Assembly: GCA_027886825.1 (NCBI GenBank)
Contig: JAPCJS010000006.1
Coordinates: 1-32,443 of the forward strand
Direction of reading: 5' to 3'
Length of the DNA: 32,443 bases
From: Nitrososphaerota archaeon
GTDB lineage: Archaea > Thermoproteota > Nitrososphaeria > Nitrososphaerales > Gagatemarchaeaceae
The position numbers and the translations under genes were made by a program. Below, in pieces: positions 19,005 through 27,410 of the stretch; the stretch's first letter is position 1, and every line of letters begins with the position of its first letter. The notes beneath the pieces are model-generated. The model saw nothing but the letters and a program-made list of their open reading frames with translations. It had not been told where the DNA came from and did not search any database.

Positions 19005-19880
19005 CTATGGCAGCCGTGGGACAATCTGGATCTGGAACACGCTGGGCCACATTTTTCCCGTGATGAAGAGGCGGTTGTTCTGTGCGTCGTACGCAATTCC
19101 GTTCATGACGTCGCAGTGACAACCCGTCATGTTTTGGATCCCGGTGAGGTCTATCCAGGCCGTGACCTGCCCCGTCCCTGTGTTGATCACAGCGATCCTG
19201 TCTGTGGGCCACACGTTGGCGAAGACGCTCCCGTTGATGTAGTCCAGCGAGTTGAGGCCGTCAACCGGCGTCACCCCGTCATGCACCGTGATCTCACCGG
19301 TCCTCTGGAACGTCTGTGGGTTGCGGAAGTAGAGATTAGCCGTTCCATCGCTCATGATGAGCTGGGTCCCGTTGTTGGTCAGCCCCCAGCCTTCGTCGGG
19401 ATAGCTGAAATTCTGAAGCAGCCCGAAGGAGTTGAGATCGTAAACGAACCCAGCGTTATTCTCCCACGTAAGCTGGATGACCTCGCTGTTGAATATCGTG
19501 ATGCCTTCCCCGAAATACCGGCTGGACAGGTTATGGATCTGAAGGACCTGGCCCGTGTCTAGATCTACGCGGCGCAAGGACGAGTTTCCGTATAGGCCGG
19601 TGCTTTCGTACAAGAAGCCATTGTAGTACACGAGACCTTCTGTGAAGGCGTTCGTGTCGTGAGGGTAGACGTTGATCACCTTGTAGGTGTAAACCGGGGC
19701 TGACGATGAGCTACTATCGGTGGCCTGGGCTGTTTCGGACAAGGTCGCGGTCGAGCCGATAGGCAACGGCGCATTTCGGGGGACGGCAAGGTAGTAGAGT
19801 GCTGCGGCTCCTCCCAGTACCAGGCTCGCTACGATAGCGACGAGCGCGACTCTTCCTGTCCTCCCGACAGGCTTTCTCAT
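19005..19880 (-). CDS. secreted glutaminyl-peptide cyclotransferase (glutamine cyclotransferase family)
   Basis: N-terminal TM/signal; YKVINVYPHDTNAFTEGLVYYNGFLYESTGLYGNSSLRRVDLDTG...DEGWGLTNNGTQLIMSDGTANLYF. Confidence 0.93.
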   Translation of the reverse strand: MRKPVGRTGRVALVAIVASLVLGGAAALYYLAVPRNAPLPIGSTATLSETAQATDSSSSSAPVYTYKVINVYPHDTNAFTEGLVYYNGFLYESTGLYGNSSLRRVDLDTGQVLQIHNLSSRYFGEGITIFNSEVIQLTWENNAGFVYDLNSFGLLQNFSYPDEGWGLTNNGTQLIMSDGTANLYFRNPQTFQRTGEITVHDGVTPVDGLNSLDYINGSVFANVWPTDRIAVINTGTGQVTAWIDLTGIQNMTGCHCDVMNGIAYDAQNNRLFITGKMWPSVFQIQIVPRLP

Positions 19881-20125
19881 GCCAACAAGGGGCCGATCCC
19901 GCTCGTTGATTATGTATTTGCCCTGGACTGGATCTCGTCAGGCGAGTTCGTCGCTAGAAAGCATCTTCTTTGACACCCGCAGTCCCTTTGGCTGCGCAAC
20001 CCGTACACCGAAGGAAATGTGACCATGTCCTGCAGGACATCTAATCTGACGCTCTTGACGCCCGGTCGCTGTTTCAGCCAGCCTCTGGAAACGTTTAAGG
20101 CGATTTGACATGTGCAAGACCGTCA

Positions 20126-20706
20126 ATGTCCAAGGTCATTGTCTTTGTCAATCTGACGCTGGATGGCGTAATGCAGGGACCGGCACGCCCCGATGAGGAC
20201 ACCCGTGGAGGTTTCAAGCATGGGGTTGGGCGACGCCCTACGCCGCTATGGCGTCAGCCGGTCAGGCGATGGCCAACGTTGGTGCCCTGCTTCTGGGTCG
20301 GCGGACCTACGAGGACTTCTACTCGGTATGGCCAAAGATGACTGACAGCCCTTACTCAGCGTTCCTGGACAACATCCAGAAATACGTTGCATCCACAACT
20401 TTGAAAGAGCCTCTCCCGTGGAAAAATTCCACGCTCCTCGAGGGGGACGCCGCAGAGGCTGTGGCGAGACTAAAGAAAGCGCCAGGAAAAGATCTTGTAA
20501 TAATGGGCAGTGGAGTGCTGGTTCAGTCATTGATGCGGCGGAACCTGGTGGATGAATACGTGCTTCTTATCCACCCGCTCGTTCTGGGAAGCGGGCGCCG
20601 CCTCTTCTCGGACGGTGGCGCATTTGCCTCCCTCCGACTCGTCAGCTCCAAGACGACGGATAAGGGGGTTGTGATCGCGACCTACCAGCCAGCCGAATCT
20701 GCATAG
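20126..20706 (+). pseudogene. RibD_C/dihydrofolate-reductase-like protein interrupted by a -1 frameshift near 20222-20225
   Basis: MSKVIVFVNLTLDGVMQGPARPDEDTRGGFKHG continues in another frame as WATPYAAMASAGQAMANVGALLLGRRTYEDFYSVWP...LVIMGSGVLVQSLMRRNLVDEYVLLIHPLVLGSGRRLF. Confidence 0.85.
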
Positions 20707-20753
20707 ATGAATTTCAGCGACTCCTGAACTAGAAGACGCTGAATCTGTGATGA

Positions 20754-20820
20754 TAGGTGGAAGTCAACTTCCATATCTTCTTCGATATCTAGGAGATATC
20801 TGAATCCTTTCGTCCACCTA
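20754..20820. repeat. compound inverted-repeat element
   Basis: Outer arms TAGGTGGA/TCCACCTA enclosing GGAAGT-CA-ACTTCC and GATATCT-AGG-AGATATC. Confidence 0.6.
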
Positions 20821-20830
20821 GCCAAGAAAG

Positions 20831-20863
20831 TGAGCCAAGGGCTCGAACCCCTTCCGGCTCACA
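20831..20863. repeat. hairpin with T-arm-like inner loop
   Basis: GTGAGCC-AAGGG-CTCGAAC-CCCTT-cc-GGCTCAC: 7-bp outer and 5-bp inner stems. Confidence 0.55.
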
Positions 20864-21057
20864 TCTTTCAAGGAGTGGCCCTCTTCTTTTGTGTTCCGAA
20901 TAGAGGTTAACGAGTTGATGTCGTAGATGCAGGAGTGGGTTACGGAAAAAGAAAGAAGGACAAGAGGTCTCTGGTGGGTCGCTTCTCATCCAGGAAAAGA
21001 CTGTGGCCGGAATGTTTAGCTTGCCTAACGCCATCGCCTAGCTCGCAGGCTAAGCTT

Positions 21058-21672
21058 TTGTCGATAAAGATAGTTGTCTTCGGGGCCGCCGGCGGAACGG
21101 GAAGGAACATCGTTGAGCAAGGCTTGAGCCGAGGATATCCAGTGACGGCCTTCATCCATAAGAAAAGAGGGCTCGAAGGACTCGCGGGTCTGTCGACCGT
21201 GACGGGGGATGTACTGAACAGAGACGATGTCGAGAAAGCGGTCGCGAATCAGGACGCGGTGATCAGCGCCCTCGGTGCGGGTAAGGTCAGCTTCTACGGG
21301 ACCAAGAACATCGTCGATGCCATGAAGAAAGCCGGCGTGCGGCGGTTGATCGTCGAGTCAGCATACGGGGCGGGGGACAGCGCGAAGGAGCTACCGGTCT
21401 TGAATCGGCTGATAGTTCGGGACCTACTGTTGAGGTCCCAGTTTAGAGCCAAGGACTTGATGGAAAGCTACGTGGAGAAGAGCGACCTGGAATGGACCAT
21501 AGTGCGCCCTCCTAGGCTCACGGATGGACCAAGGAGGGGAAACTATCGGGCGGGAGATCGTATTCGTCTTGATATCTTGTCTGGCATATCGCGTGCAGAC
21601 GTCGCCGAGTTCATGCTCAGGCAAGTGGAAGATATCGAATTCGTGCGCAGGGAGCCTTCTGTGGCGTACTAG
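21058..21672 (+). CDS. NAD(P)H-binding atypical SDR
   Basis: IKIVVFGAAGGTGRNIVEQGLSRGYPVTAFIH...VTGDVLNRDDVEKAVANQDAVISALG; TTG start at 21058, ORF open from 20935. Confidence 0.88.
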   Translation: MSIKIVVFGAAGGTGRNIVEQGLSRGYPVTAFIHKKRGLEGLAGLSTVTGDVLNRDDVEKAVANQDAVISALGAGKVSFYGTKNIVDAMKKAGVRRLIVESAYGAGDSAKELPVLNRLIVRDLLLRSQFRAKDLMESYVEKSDLEWTIVRPPRLTDGPRRGNYRAGDRIRLDILSGISRADVAEFMLRQVEDIEFVRREPSVAY

Positions 21673-21865
21673 GCGGACGATTATGCGGCCTTAGATAGGA
21701 AGATCAGAAGTGCAAGTCAAGTTGGTCATGCCATGGCATCTCTGAACAAAGGCAAACCCTAGAATCCCTGCAAGACATCTATGCTTTCGCAAACCAGGGA
21801 TGGAGTGGATACCATGCGGTAGTACGGGGACTGGAGATATAGCATGCCGGACGACAACCTGAGCT

Positions 21866-22030
21866 ATTCAGACCTTCCACATTGACAAGGACGGATCATA
21901 CTCAAGCAGCTCGTTCCTCGACAGCGGCGGCGGTGCTTTTCCAACAGCGGGAAGCTGTCGTTCACAATCAACGACCTCCACGCCCTGGCAGGTCGATCTC
22001 TAACCTTCGGCTCTTGGCAGATGATGATTT
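21866..22030 (+). pseudogene. remnant of an unidentified protein, frameshifted
   Basis: QTFHIDKDGSYSSSSFLDSGGGAF in one frame, NSGKLSFTINDLHALAGRSLTFGSWQ in another; one extra T in the GCTTTTCC run would join them. Confidence 0.4.
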
Positions 22031-22080
22031 TTTGGAAAAAACCGTTACGCCCCGGCTGGTAGCCGGGGCGCAGCGATATC

Positions 22081-24369
22081 CTAGGGGTCGATGACTCCGA
22101 AGGTCTGGAGGAACGTCTTTTGGAAGACTGGCCAGGTCGCGGTGGCGATGCTCGTCACGGAGGTCTCCCCGCCGGTTTCGACGCAGGTCAGGACGCTGTG
22201 CTGGGTGCCGTCCTTGGCGATGGCTGTGACCCCGACCTGGAAGCTAAGGTCGGAGGCGGACTCATGGACGACGTGGATCGCATCCCCGGATATCTTGTAG
22301 CTGACGGTCTTGCCGTCCACCTTGACCGATCCCTCAGGGCCAGCTAACAGATCTCCGTTTATCGACCACTTGTAGCCGTGGACCTGGATCCCCGGAGTCA
22401 GTGCTCTCACCGTCGCGTGCTTGGGGTTCTTGACCGGGTTCGTCACTGTCCATGTTCCCGGGTTCATGGTGCTCGCCTGGCCGGTCACCGAGAGGACCGT
22501 CGGCACGAAGTTCGCCTTCTCCACGGGGACGTCGGCTCCCACGACCAGCGTACCAGCCTGGAAGACCGGTGATACCCCCACCGATCCACCGACCGTACTC
22601 ACCCGCGGCAGAGGCTTCTCGAATGTCCTGTACCTCAGGACGATCAGGCCGGTCGGCTGTTGGAACCCGTTTTGGTTTCCGGCCATGATCCTTGCGGCTG
22701 CCGCAGTGCGGCCGGTTGTCCGTGCCGGGCTCGGACTCGGCGCGGCCGTCTTATCCTGCGCGTTCTCCGGGCGTATGACCTGTGCGTCGACGACCTGGAC
22801 GATCGAGAACCGCCCTTCGTCGGTCTCCACGGCGTACACGAGGTCAGATGGAAGGAACTGGCCTCCGGACCAAGTCCCCAGCTCGCTCTCGGGGATCGTG
22901 ACCCCGTTCTCATAGTAGAGACGGTAGAGCTGGCTGCGGGTCAGGTCGAAGACGGTACTCCCAGTCCTGGCGAGGATGTCGCAGCAGAGCGTCTTGAGGA
23001 CCCCGAGCGGTGAGACTCCAGTCCACGCCAGGTCGGCGCCCGTGAGGGACGAGCTTCCGACGCTCCCGTTGTCGAGGTCGACCCTCTGGCCGTCGTAGAC
23101 GGTCAGCTCTCCCTGGGAACGTATCGGCGCGTTGTCGACGAACTGGACCTCCGTGCCGATGACCACGTCGTCGATGTTGATGTCCTGGAAGACGATGTTG
23201 ACGCCTATGGCGGGTATGTTGACGTTGAGGTTCAGCTGGCGGAGGGCGTTGACGATCTGGTTTGCGACGTTCTGTATGATGCCGTTAATGATGTTGGAGG
23301 CGATCCAGACGACGAGCGGGACGACGATCGCCCCGATTATGGCCCCCACCACGCCGGCGATGATTCCCCCGATTATGGCCCCCACCACCGCCGAGGCGAG
23401 CCAGACCCACCAGTCCAGATTGACGCTTATCTGAGGATCGGCGATGTTCGAGGTGACCACGAGGTTCCCGTTTTGGATGGCGATCAGAATGCTTCCTCCC
23501 ACCGTCGCGCTGGCGTTCCAGCCCGTGTCAGATGCCCCGACGCTTGCGCTCACGCCGATCGCTCCGTTGATCAGGGTGAGGTCGAGCGCGGTCAGCTGTG
23601 GATTGTGATCCCCGGGGAGGTTGATCGTCGTATTGAGGTGACAGGGGGCGGCAAAATCCGACGCGGGGACGCTCAGCCCGCTCGCTATCTGGGGACGGAT
23701 GATGTTGCAGATCCAGTCGAAGCTGACGCCGATTGCGCCGCGGTCGCCGGCCGGGACGAGGCCCTGGGTGAAGCCGTCCCTGTTGCCCGGGGCGTCCCCT
23801 CCGAACGTCAGGAGGAGCGCGGAGTCGTCCAGGTCCGAGCCCGAGGTGTCGTCGATGATCCTCATGTCGGCCGCGATTATTTCGGTCGGCGAGCTGGAGG
23901 TGCGGTTCACGGGCACCGGGAGGAGCGGGATGTGGTTCAGGGCATTGAGAGGGCCGTTGAGAGCGCCGTTTGTCGAGTTGAGAATCCCGAAGAGGTTCAC
24001 CTGGGTGTACAACAGCCCGCTGGTCGAAAGGTCCAGCTGCACCAGGTCTATCTGCTGTCCTGCGAGCGAGGTGTGGTTGACGTCGACCCTGGCCACGAAA
24101 CGGAGGGTGCCCACCGAGCCGTTCGTTCCCAGGGTCATGCGGATATCCAGCGTGTCCCTGGTCCCCGGCGGGAGGGGTACGTCGGTGGGGACGTCGAAAG
24201 AGACCGTCAGCACGAAGGGGTCCCCGGCAGGTATCACACCCCCGCTGATTGTGTGGAGGATGTCGCCGATCGGACTTATCGTATCGAAGAACGCCGAGAG
24301 GAGGTCGTTGAAGGCGTCCTCCGAGAACTCGACCACGAGGTCGTAGTTGTTGAGTTGTGTCCCGGGCAT
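22081..24369 (-). CDS. large uncharacterised protein with Gly-zipper double hydrophobic segment (possible lipid-binding/pore-forming protein)
   Basis: 762 aa, no signal peptide; N-terminal NNYDLVVEFSEDAFNDLLSAFFD; central WVWLASAVVGAIIGGIIAGVVGAIIGAIVVPLVVWIASNIINGIIQNV; beta-rich C-terminus. Confidence 0.8.
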   Translation of the reverse strand: MPGTQLNNYDLVVEFSEDAFNDLLSAFFDTISPIGDILHTISGGVIPAGDPFVLTVSFDVPTDVPLPPGTRDTLDIRMTLGTNGSVGTLRFVARVDVNHTSLAGQQIDLVQLDLSTSGLLYTQVNLFGILNSTNGALNGPLNALNHIPLLPVPVNRTSSSPTEIIAADMRIIDDTSGSDLDDSALLLTFGGDAPGNRDGFTQGLVPAGDRGAIGVSFDWICNIIRPQIASGLSVPASDFAAPCHLNTTINLPGDHNPQLTALDLTLINGAIGVSASVGASDTGWNASATVGGSILIAIQNGNLVVTSNIADPQISVNLDWWVWLASAVVGAIIGGIIAGVVGAIIGAIVVPLVVWIASNIINGIIQNVANQIVNALRQLNLNVNIPAIGVNIVFQDINIDDVVIGTEVQFVDNAPIRSQGELTVYDGQRVDLDNGSVGSSSLTGADLAWTGVSPLGVLKTLCCDILARTGSTVFDLTRSQLYRLYYENGVTIPESELGTWSGGQFLPSDLVYAVETDEGRFSIVQVVDAQVIRPENAQDKTAAPSPSPARTTGRTAAAARIMAGNQNGFQQPTGLIVLRYRTFEKPLPRVSTVGGSVGVSPVFQAGTLVVGADVPVEKANFVPTVLSVTGQASTMNPGTWTVTNPVKNPKHATVRALTPGIQVHGYKWSINGDLLAGPEGSVKVDGKTVSYKISGDAIHVVHESASDLSFQVGVTAIAKDGTQHSVLTCVETGGETSVTSIATATWPVFQKTFLQTFGVIDP

Positions 24370-24386
24370 ATCGATCGCTCACTCAC

Positions 24387-24734
24387 TCATTTGCTCTTCT
24401 TAGTCGTCGTCGTTGTTGTTGTGTGTCCTACGAAGCTCACCTTGAACGACGGGGTTATCTTGGTCCCGTCAGGCAGCTTGTAGGTCTTTGTCGTGAAGGG
24501 ATTGGGTTTCCCCGATGCGCCTCTCAGGGCTGCGCTCAGCTCGGGGTCGAGCGTGACTCCCATCTTGGCGAGGGCTGCACCCGGGTTCGTGATGAACATC
24601 TGAGCGAGCGGTGGGTTCGAACTCAGCTGCTCGAGAATCTTTGCCTCCTGGCCCAGTAGCGCCGTAAGGCCCTTCTTGAGGTTAGGAGGAATCCGTCCTT
24701 CGACGTCCGTTGGAGTGCCACATGGGTTGTACAT
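24387..24734 (-). CDS. small protein with leader-peptide-like helical motif and poly-Thr/Lys tail
   Basis: 115 aa; EQLSSNPPLAQMFITNPGAALAKMGVTLDPELSAAL and C-terminal HTTTTTTTKKSK; 17 nt upstream of the 762-aa gene; TATA-like TATTTAAC 27 nt before ATG. Confidence 0.75.
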   Translation of the reverse strand: MYNPCGTPTDVEGRIPPNLKKGLTALLGQEAKILEQLSSNPPLAQMFITNPGAALAKMGVTLDPELSAALRGASGKPNPFTTKTYKLPDGTKITPSFKVSFVGHTTTTTTTKKSK

Positions 24735-24760
24735 GGTGGTCTTGATTATCAGTCGTATGA

Positions 24761-24769
24761 TATTTAACC
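24761..24769 (-). promoter_or_regulatory. TATA box for the 24734 operon (predicted leaderless)
   Basis: Minus strand GGTTAAATA about 27 nt upstream of ATG 24734. Confidence 0.45.
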
Positions 24770-24788
24770 GCCAGCCTGGAAAGGATCC

Positions 24789-25310
24789 TTACGAGATCAC
24801 GGCCTCTGCGACCACGACTGGCGAAAAGGTAGGAAGCGGCCAGGAGGACGGTGAAAAAGGCCGCTGTTGCCAATTGGTAGGGGGAACTCCGTACTCCTCC
24901 CCTGAAGTTGTGGTTGAAGAGCTTGACGTTGTGGGAGCGGCGGTGGTACCGGTGCCATACTCCAAGACCCTGCCGTGGCTGTAGTCCGCAACCCACAGGT
25001 TATTTCCAGTGTCGAACGCGAGGCCCTGAGGGTCGCGCAGCTTCGAGCCGGGCGACGTGCCATTGCCTGTGACGGTCTTCGGACCTACCATCTGAGTTAC
25101 AGCTTCGCACGTGGATAGAGGAGCCGCGCACTCCGACACCCCGTAGATCCCATCTGAGATCCAGAGGTTGCCGCTCGAGTCAAATGCGACGGCATGGACG
25201 TCCACCCCGGGCGAGGAGGCGTTCGAAACGGTCGTGAGGCTCGGCTGGCCGATCATCAGGCTGGCAGCTTCATCGGTCGAGAACGGGGCGCGGTATTCGA
25301 GGACTAGATC
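24789..25310 (-). pseudogene. N-terminally truncated NHL-repeat protein remnant with frameshifted TM anchor
   Basis: DLVLEYRAPFSTDEAASLMIGQPSLTT...GVDVHAVAFDSSGNLWISD...LRDPQGLAFDTGNNLWVADYSHGRVLEY; TM segment SSPYQLATAAFFTVLLAASYLFASRGRR in a different frame. Confidence 0.7.
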
Positions 25311-25685
25311 TCACATCGAGTGTCTCCTGATCGCATCCCTGACCAGGTTCTTGATCAGGGATACGGGGATCGGCTCGTCCAGGGAGAACCTGAGGGCTGA
25401 TTTGGTCGTCTTGTACTCTGCCGCCTCTTCCTTGTGCTCTTCTATGACATGGGGGCGCATGTAGAAACCGATGCTATCCTTGTGAAGACCGAAATAGCAG
25501 AGCCGCGCCTCGATACCTACCTCGCCTCTGAAGCTGTAGAACGGCATCCCATAGCTGATGCTCTCGACGGCATCCGGCGCGACATCCCTAATCGCATCCC
25601 TGACCTCCCTGAGCCTTGGCTGCGCCACCCTAGGGGCGGCCGCTATGTATGAATCGACATCCTTTGCCGGTGTTTGCTTCTTCAT
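25311..25685 (-). CDS. DUF1801 (YdhG-like) protein
   Basis: KDVDSYIAAAPRVAQPRLREVRDAIRDVAPDAVESISYGMPFYSFRG. Confidence 0.9.
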   Translation of the reverse strand: MKKQTPAKDVDSYIAAAPRVAQPRLREVRDAIRDVAPDAVESISYGMPFYSFRGEVGIEARLCYFGLHKDSIGFYMRPHVIEEHKEEAAEYKTTKSALRFSLDEPIPVSLIKNLVRDAIRRHSM

Positions 25686-25695
25686 GATCTTCTTC

Positions 25696-25926
25696 TCACG
25701 CTGCCTTCCTGGCGTCTTCCGCCAGCTTCTTCTTGGCCAGTTCGGGGTCCTGTATGTACAGGATCATGGCGTTGGCGTGCCCGTGCCCCAGTCCGCATTC
25801 GGTCTTGAGCCACTTCAGGAGCTCGCCGTACTTCACGAGACCCTTCTCCTTCGCCATCTTCCGGTAGTCCTCAGGACTCTTTCCCGTCTTGGCCTGGATG
25901 TTGTCCAGATATGCCTTGTATGTCAT
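25696..25926 (-). CDS. DUF4287 domain protein
   Basis: MTYKAYLDNIQAKTGKSPEDYRKMAKEKGL...ELLKWLKTECGLGHGHANAMI; ATG 25926. Confidence 0.9.
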   Translation of the reverse strand: MTYKAYLDNIQAKTGKSPEDYRKMAKEKGLVKYGELLKWLKTECGLGHGHANAMILYIQDPELAKKKLAEDARKAA

Positions 25927-26036
25927 GGTCAGAGTTGGCGGCGGGCGATATAAAATCGGTAACGTCCCCCCGGGAAGTCTTGTTAATATCAAGAGATTGC
26001 TCGCTGCTGGTCTTGCCGAGGCCGAAGCGAAACAAG

Positions 26037-26234
26037 ATGGAGATCAACAACGACATTCTCAGCGCCATCAGGGTGGGGCTGACCAATGGCGAGGATGGGC
26101 CACATCGGGGAGTTCAACAACTAGTGGTTAGCCGCTACAAGTGCCTCGATGGGCAGAATTCACGCCTCAACGAATCCATACTGAGGGAATACTCAAAAGC
26201 GCGCAAAAAGCACTTGGCCAGTAGCATCGATTGA
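26037..26234 (+). CDS. hypothetical 65-aa protein coupled to CDF transporter
   Basis: MEINNDILSAIRVGLTNGEDGPHRGVQQLVVSRYKCLDGQNSRLNESILREYSKARKKHLASSID; stop overlaps downstream TTG start as TTGA. Confidence 0.45.
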   Translation: MEINNDILSAIRVGLTNGEDGPHRGVQQLVVSRYKCLDGQNSRLNESILREYSKARKKHLASSID

Positions 26235-27121
26235 CGCAGAATCAAAAGATTCTACGGGACGGAGAGAGAATCGCAAAGGCCTCGTTTTTCACACTCCTTG
26301 GGATAGGATTAGCAGAACTCTTGGCAGGGTTTCTCAGCCACAGCCTCACGCTCACGACCGATGGCGCTGACTCGCTGTCGGACGCCCTCATCTCCCTGAT
26401 AGTCTGGGCAGGGCTAAGGATCTCGAAGAAATCCCCTGACGATAGGTTTCACTTTGGGTACCTCAGGGTGGAGAGCTTCGCTGCTCTGATCGCCTCGCTG
26501 GGCATGGTCGTCGTCGCAACCGCATTCATCTACTTCGCCTACCTGCGGCTCCTGAGCCCGAGGGAGATATCGTACCCCACGCTCGTCCTTGGTGTGCTCC
26601 TCCTTGCAGGCCTCATATCACTGTACAGGGCGCTCCAGATGAGGCGGATGGCGAGGTCAAGCAATCTGCTCTCGCTCAAGACCGATGCGTACAATTCCGT
26701 CAAAGATGCGACCGCTTCCTTCATCGGTTTCGGGACGGTCCTCACGCTGGTGCTCGTGAACCTCCCGATACTCGACGCAATCGGCAGCATGATCATCGGC
26801 GCATACATCTATACTGTGGCCTACATCTCCATACGCGAGTCCTCCTTCGTCCTGCTCGACGCCTTCAACAGTCCTGAAGTAGTTGAAAAGATCAGGCAGA
26901 TCATCGAGGGAGGATATGGAGCGAGGGTGGACCACGTCAAGCTGAGGAGGGTGGGCCCTCTCATCGAGGGGATAATTAATGTCGTCGCGGATGGCAAGAT
27001 GACTCTCGACGAGATAAGCGAGGTAAGGATGAAGATGAAGACTGACCTGAGCAGAGAGATCGATGGACTCGGAAGGCTGACGATAGCTTTTCACACCAGC
27101 AAGGAGAAGGACGTTCTTTGA
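26231..27121 (+). CDS. cation diffusion facilitator (CDF) family transporter
   Basis: SHSLTLTTDGADSLSDALISLIVWAGLRISKKSPDDRFHFGYLRVESFAALIASL; HxxxD-like second site SLKTDAYNSVKDATAS; TTG start. Confidence 0.93.
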   Translation: MTQNQKILRDGERIAKASFFTLLGIGLAELLAGFLSHSLTLTTDGADSLSDALISLIVWAGLRISKKSPDDRFHFGYLRVESFAALIASLGMVVVATAFIYFAYLRLLSPREISYPTLVLGVLLLAGLISLYRALQMRRMARSSNLLSLKTDAYNSVKDATASFIGFGTVLTLVLVNLPILDAIGSMIIGAYIYTVAYISIRESSFVLLDAFNSPEVVEKIRQIIEGGYGARVDHVKLRRVGPLIEGIINVVADGKMTLDEISEVRMKMKTDLSREIDGLGRLTIAFHTSKEKDVL

Positions 27122-27410
27122 CAGACAGTACGTAAGATAAGCCCCGTCTTCATGGAGTGTCCTGGTGATCGGCGACCGGTGACTCCTCACCGATCGCAGG
27201 GCAATCTGCCTGGTGGGCCTTCCAAACTTCTGGAAGACGCCTGAAGCACGAGGGATTCGCTCGTTTACCACTGAATGGACAGTGAGGCAGGTATCAACGA
27301 TATCCTGGTACCTTGCAGAACGGGAACCACGGTGCGACCATCGCCTCTTGTCTTCTTGCGATCTCTAATTCGTGCTTACGATTTTGGCGCGTGACAGTGA
27401 CCCGGACGGC

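Noticed and set aside
20829-20863. Full tRNA gene on the minus strand
   Set aside because: Only acceptor-like and T-arm-like stems are present; no D-arm or anticodon arm, and canonical T-stem alignment needs G-U pairs and a mismatch.
23473-24483. 336-aa plus-strand ORF
   Set aside because: Shadow ORF antisense to the 762-aa CDS, low-complexity Arg/Glu/Val composition.
27150-27245. Hairpins downstream of the CDF gene as a novel RNA
   Set aside because: GGTGA-CTCC-TCACC and CTTCCA-N6-TGGAAG look like ordinary terminator-type stems in a convergent intergenic gap.
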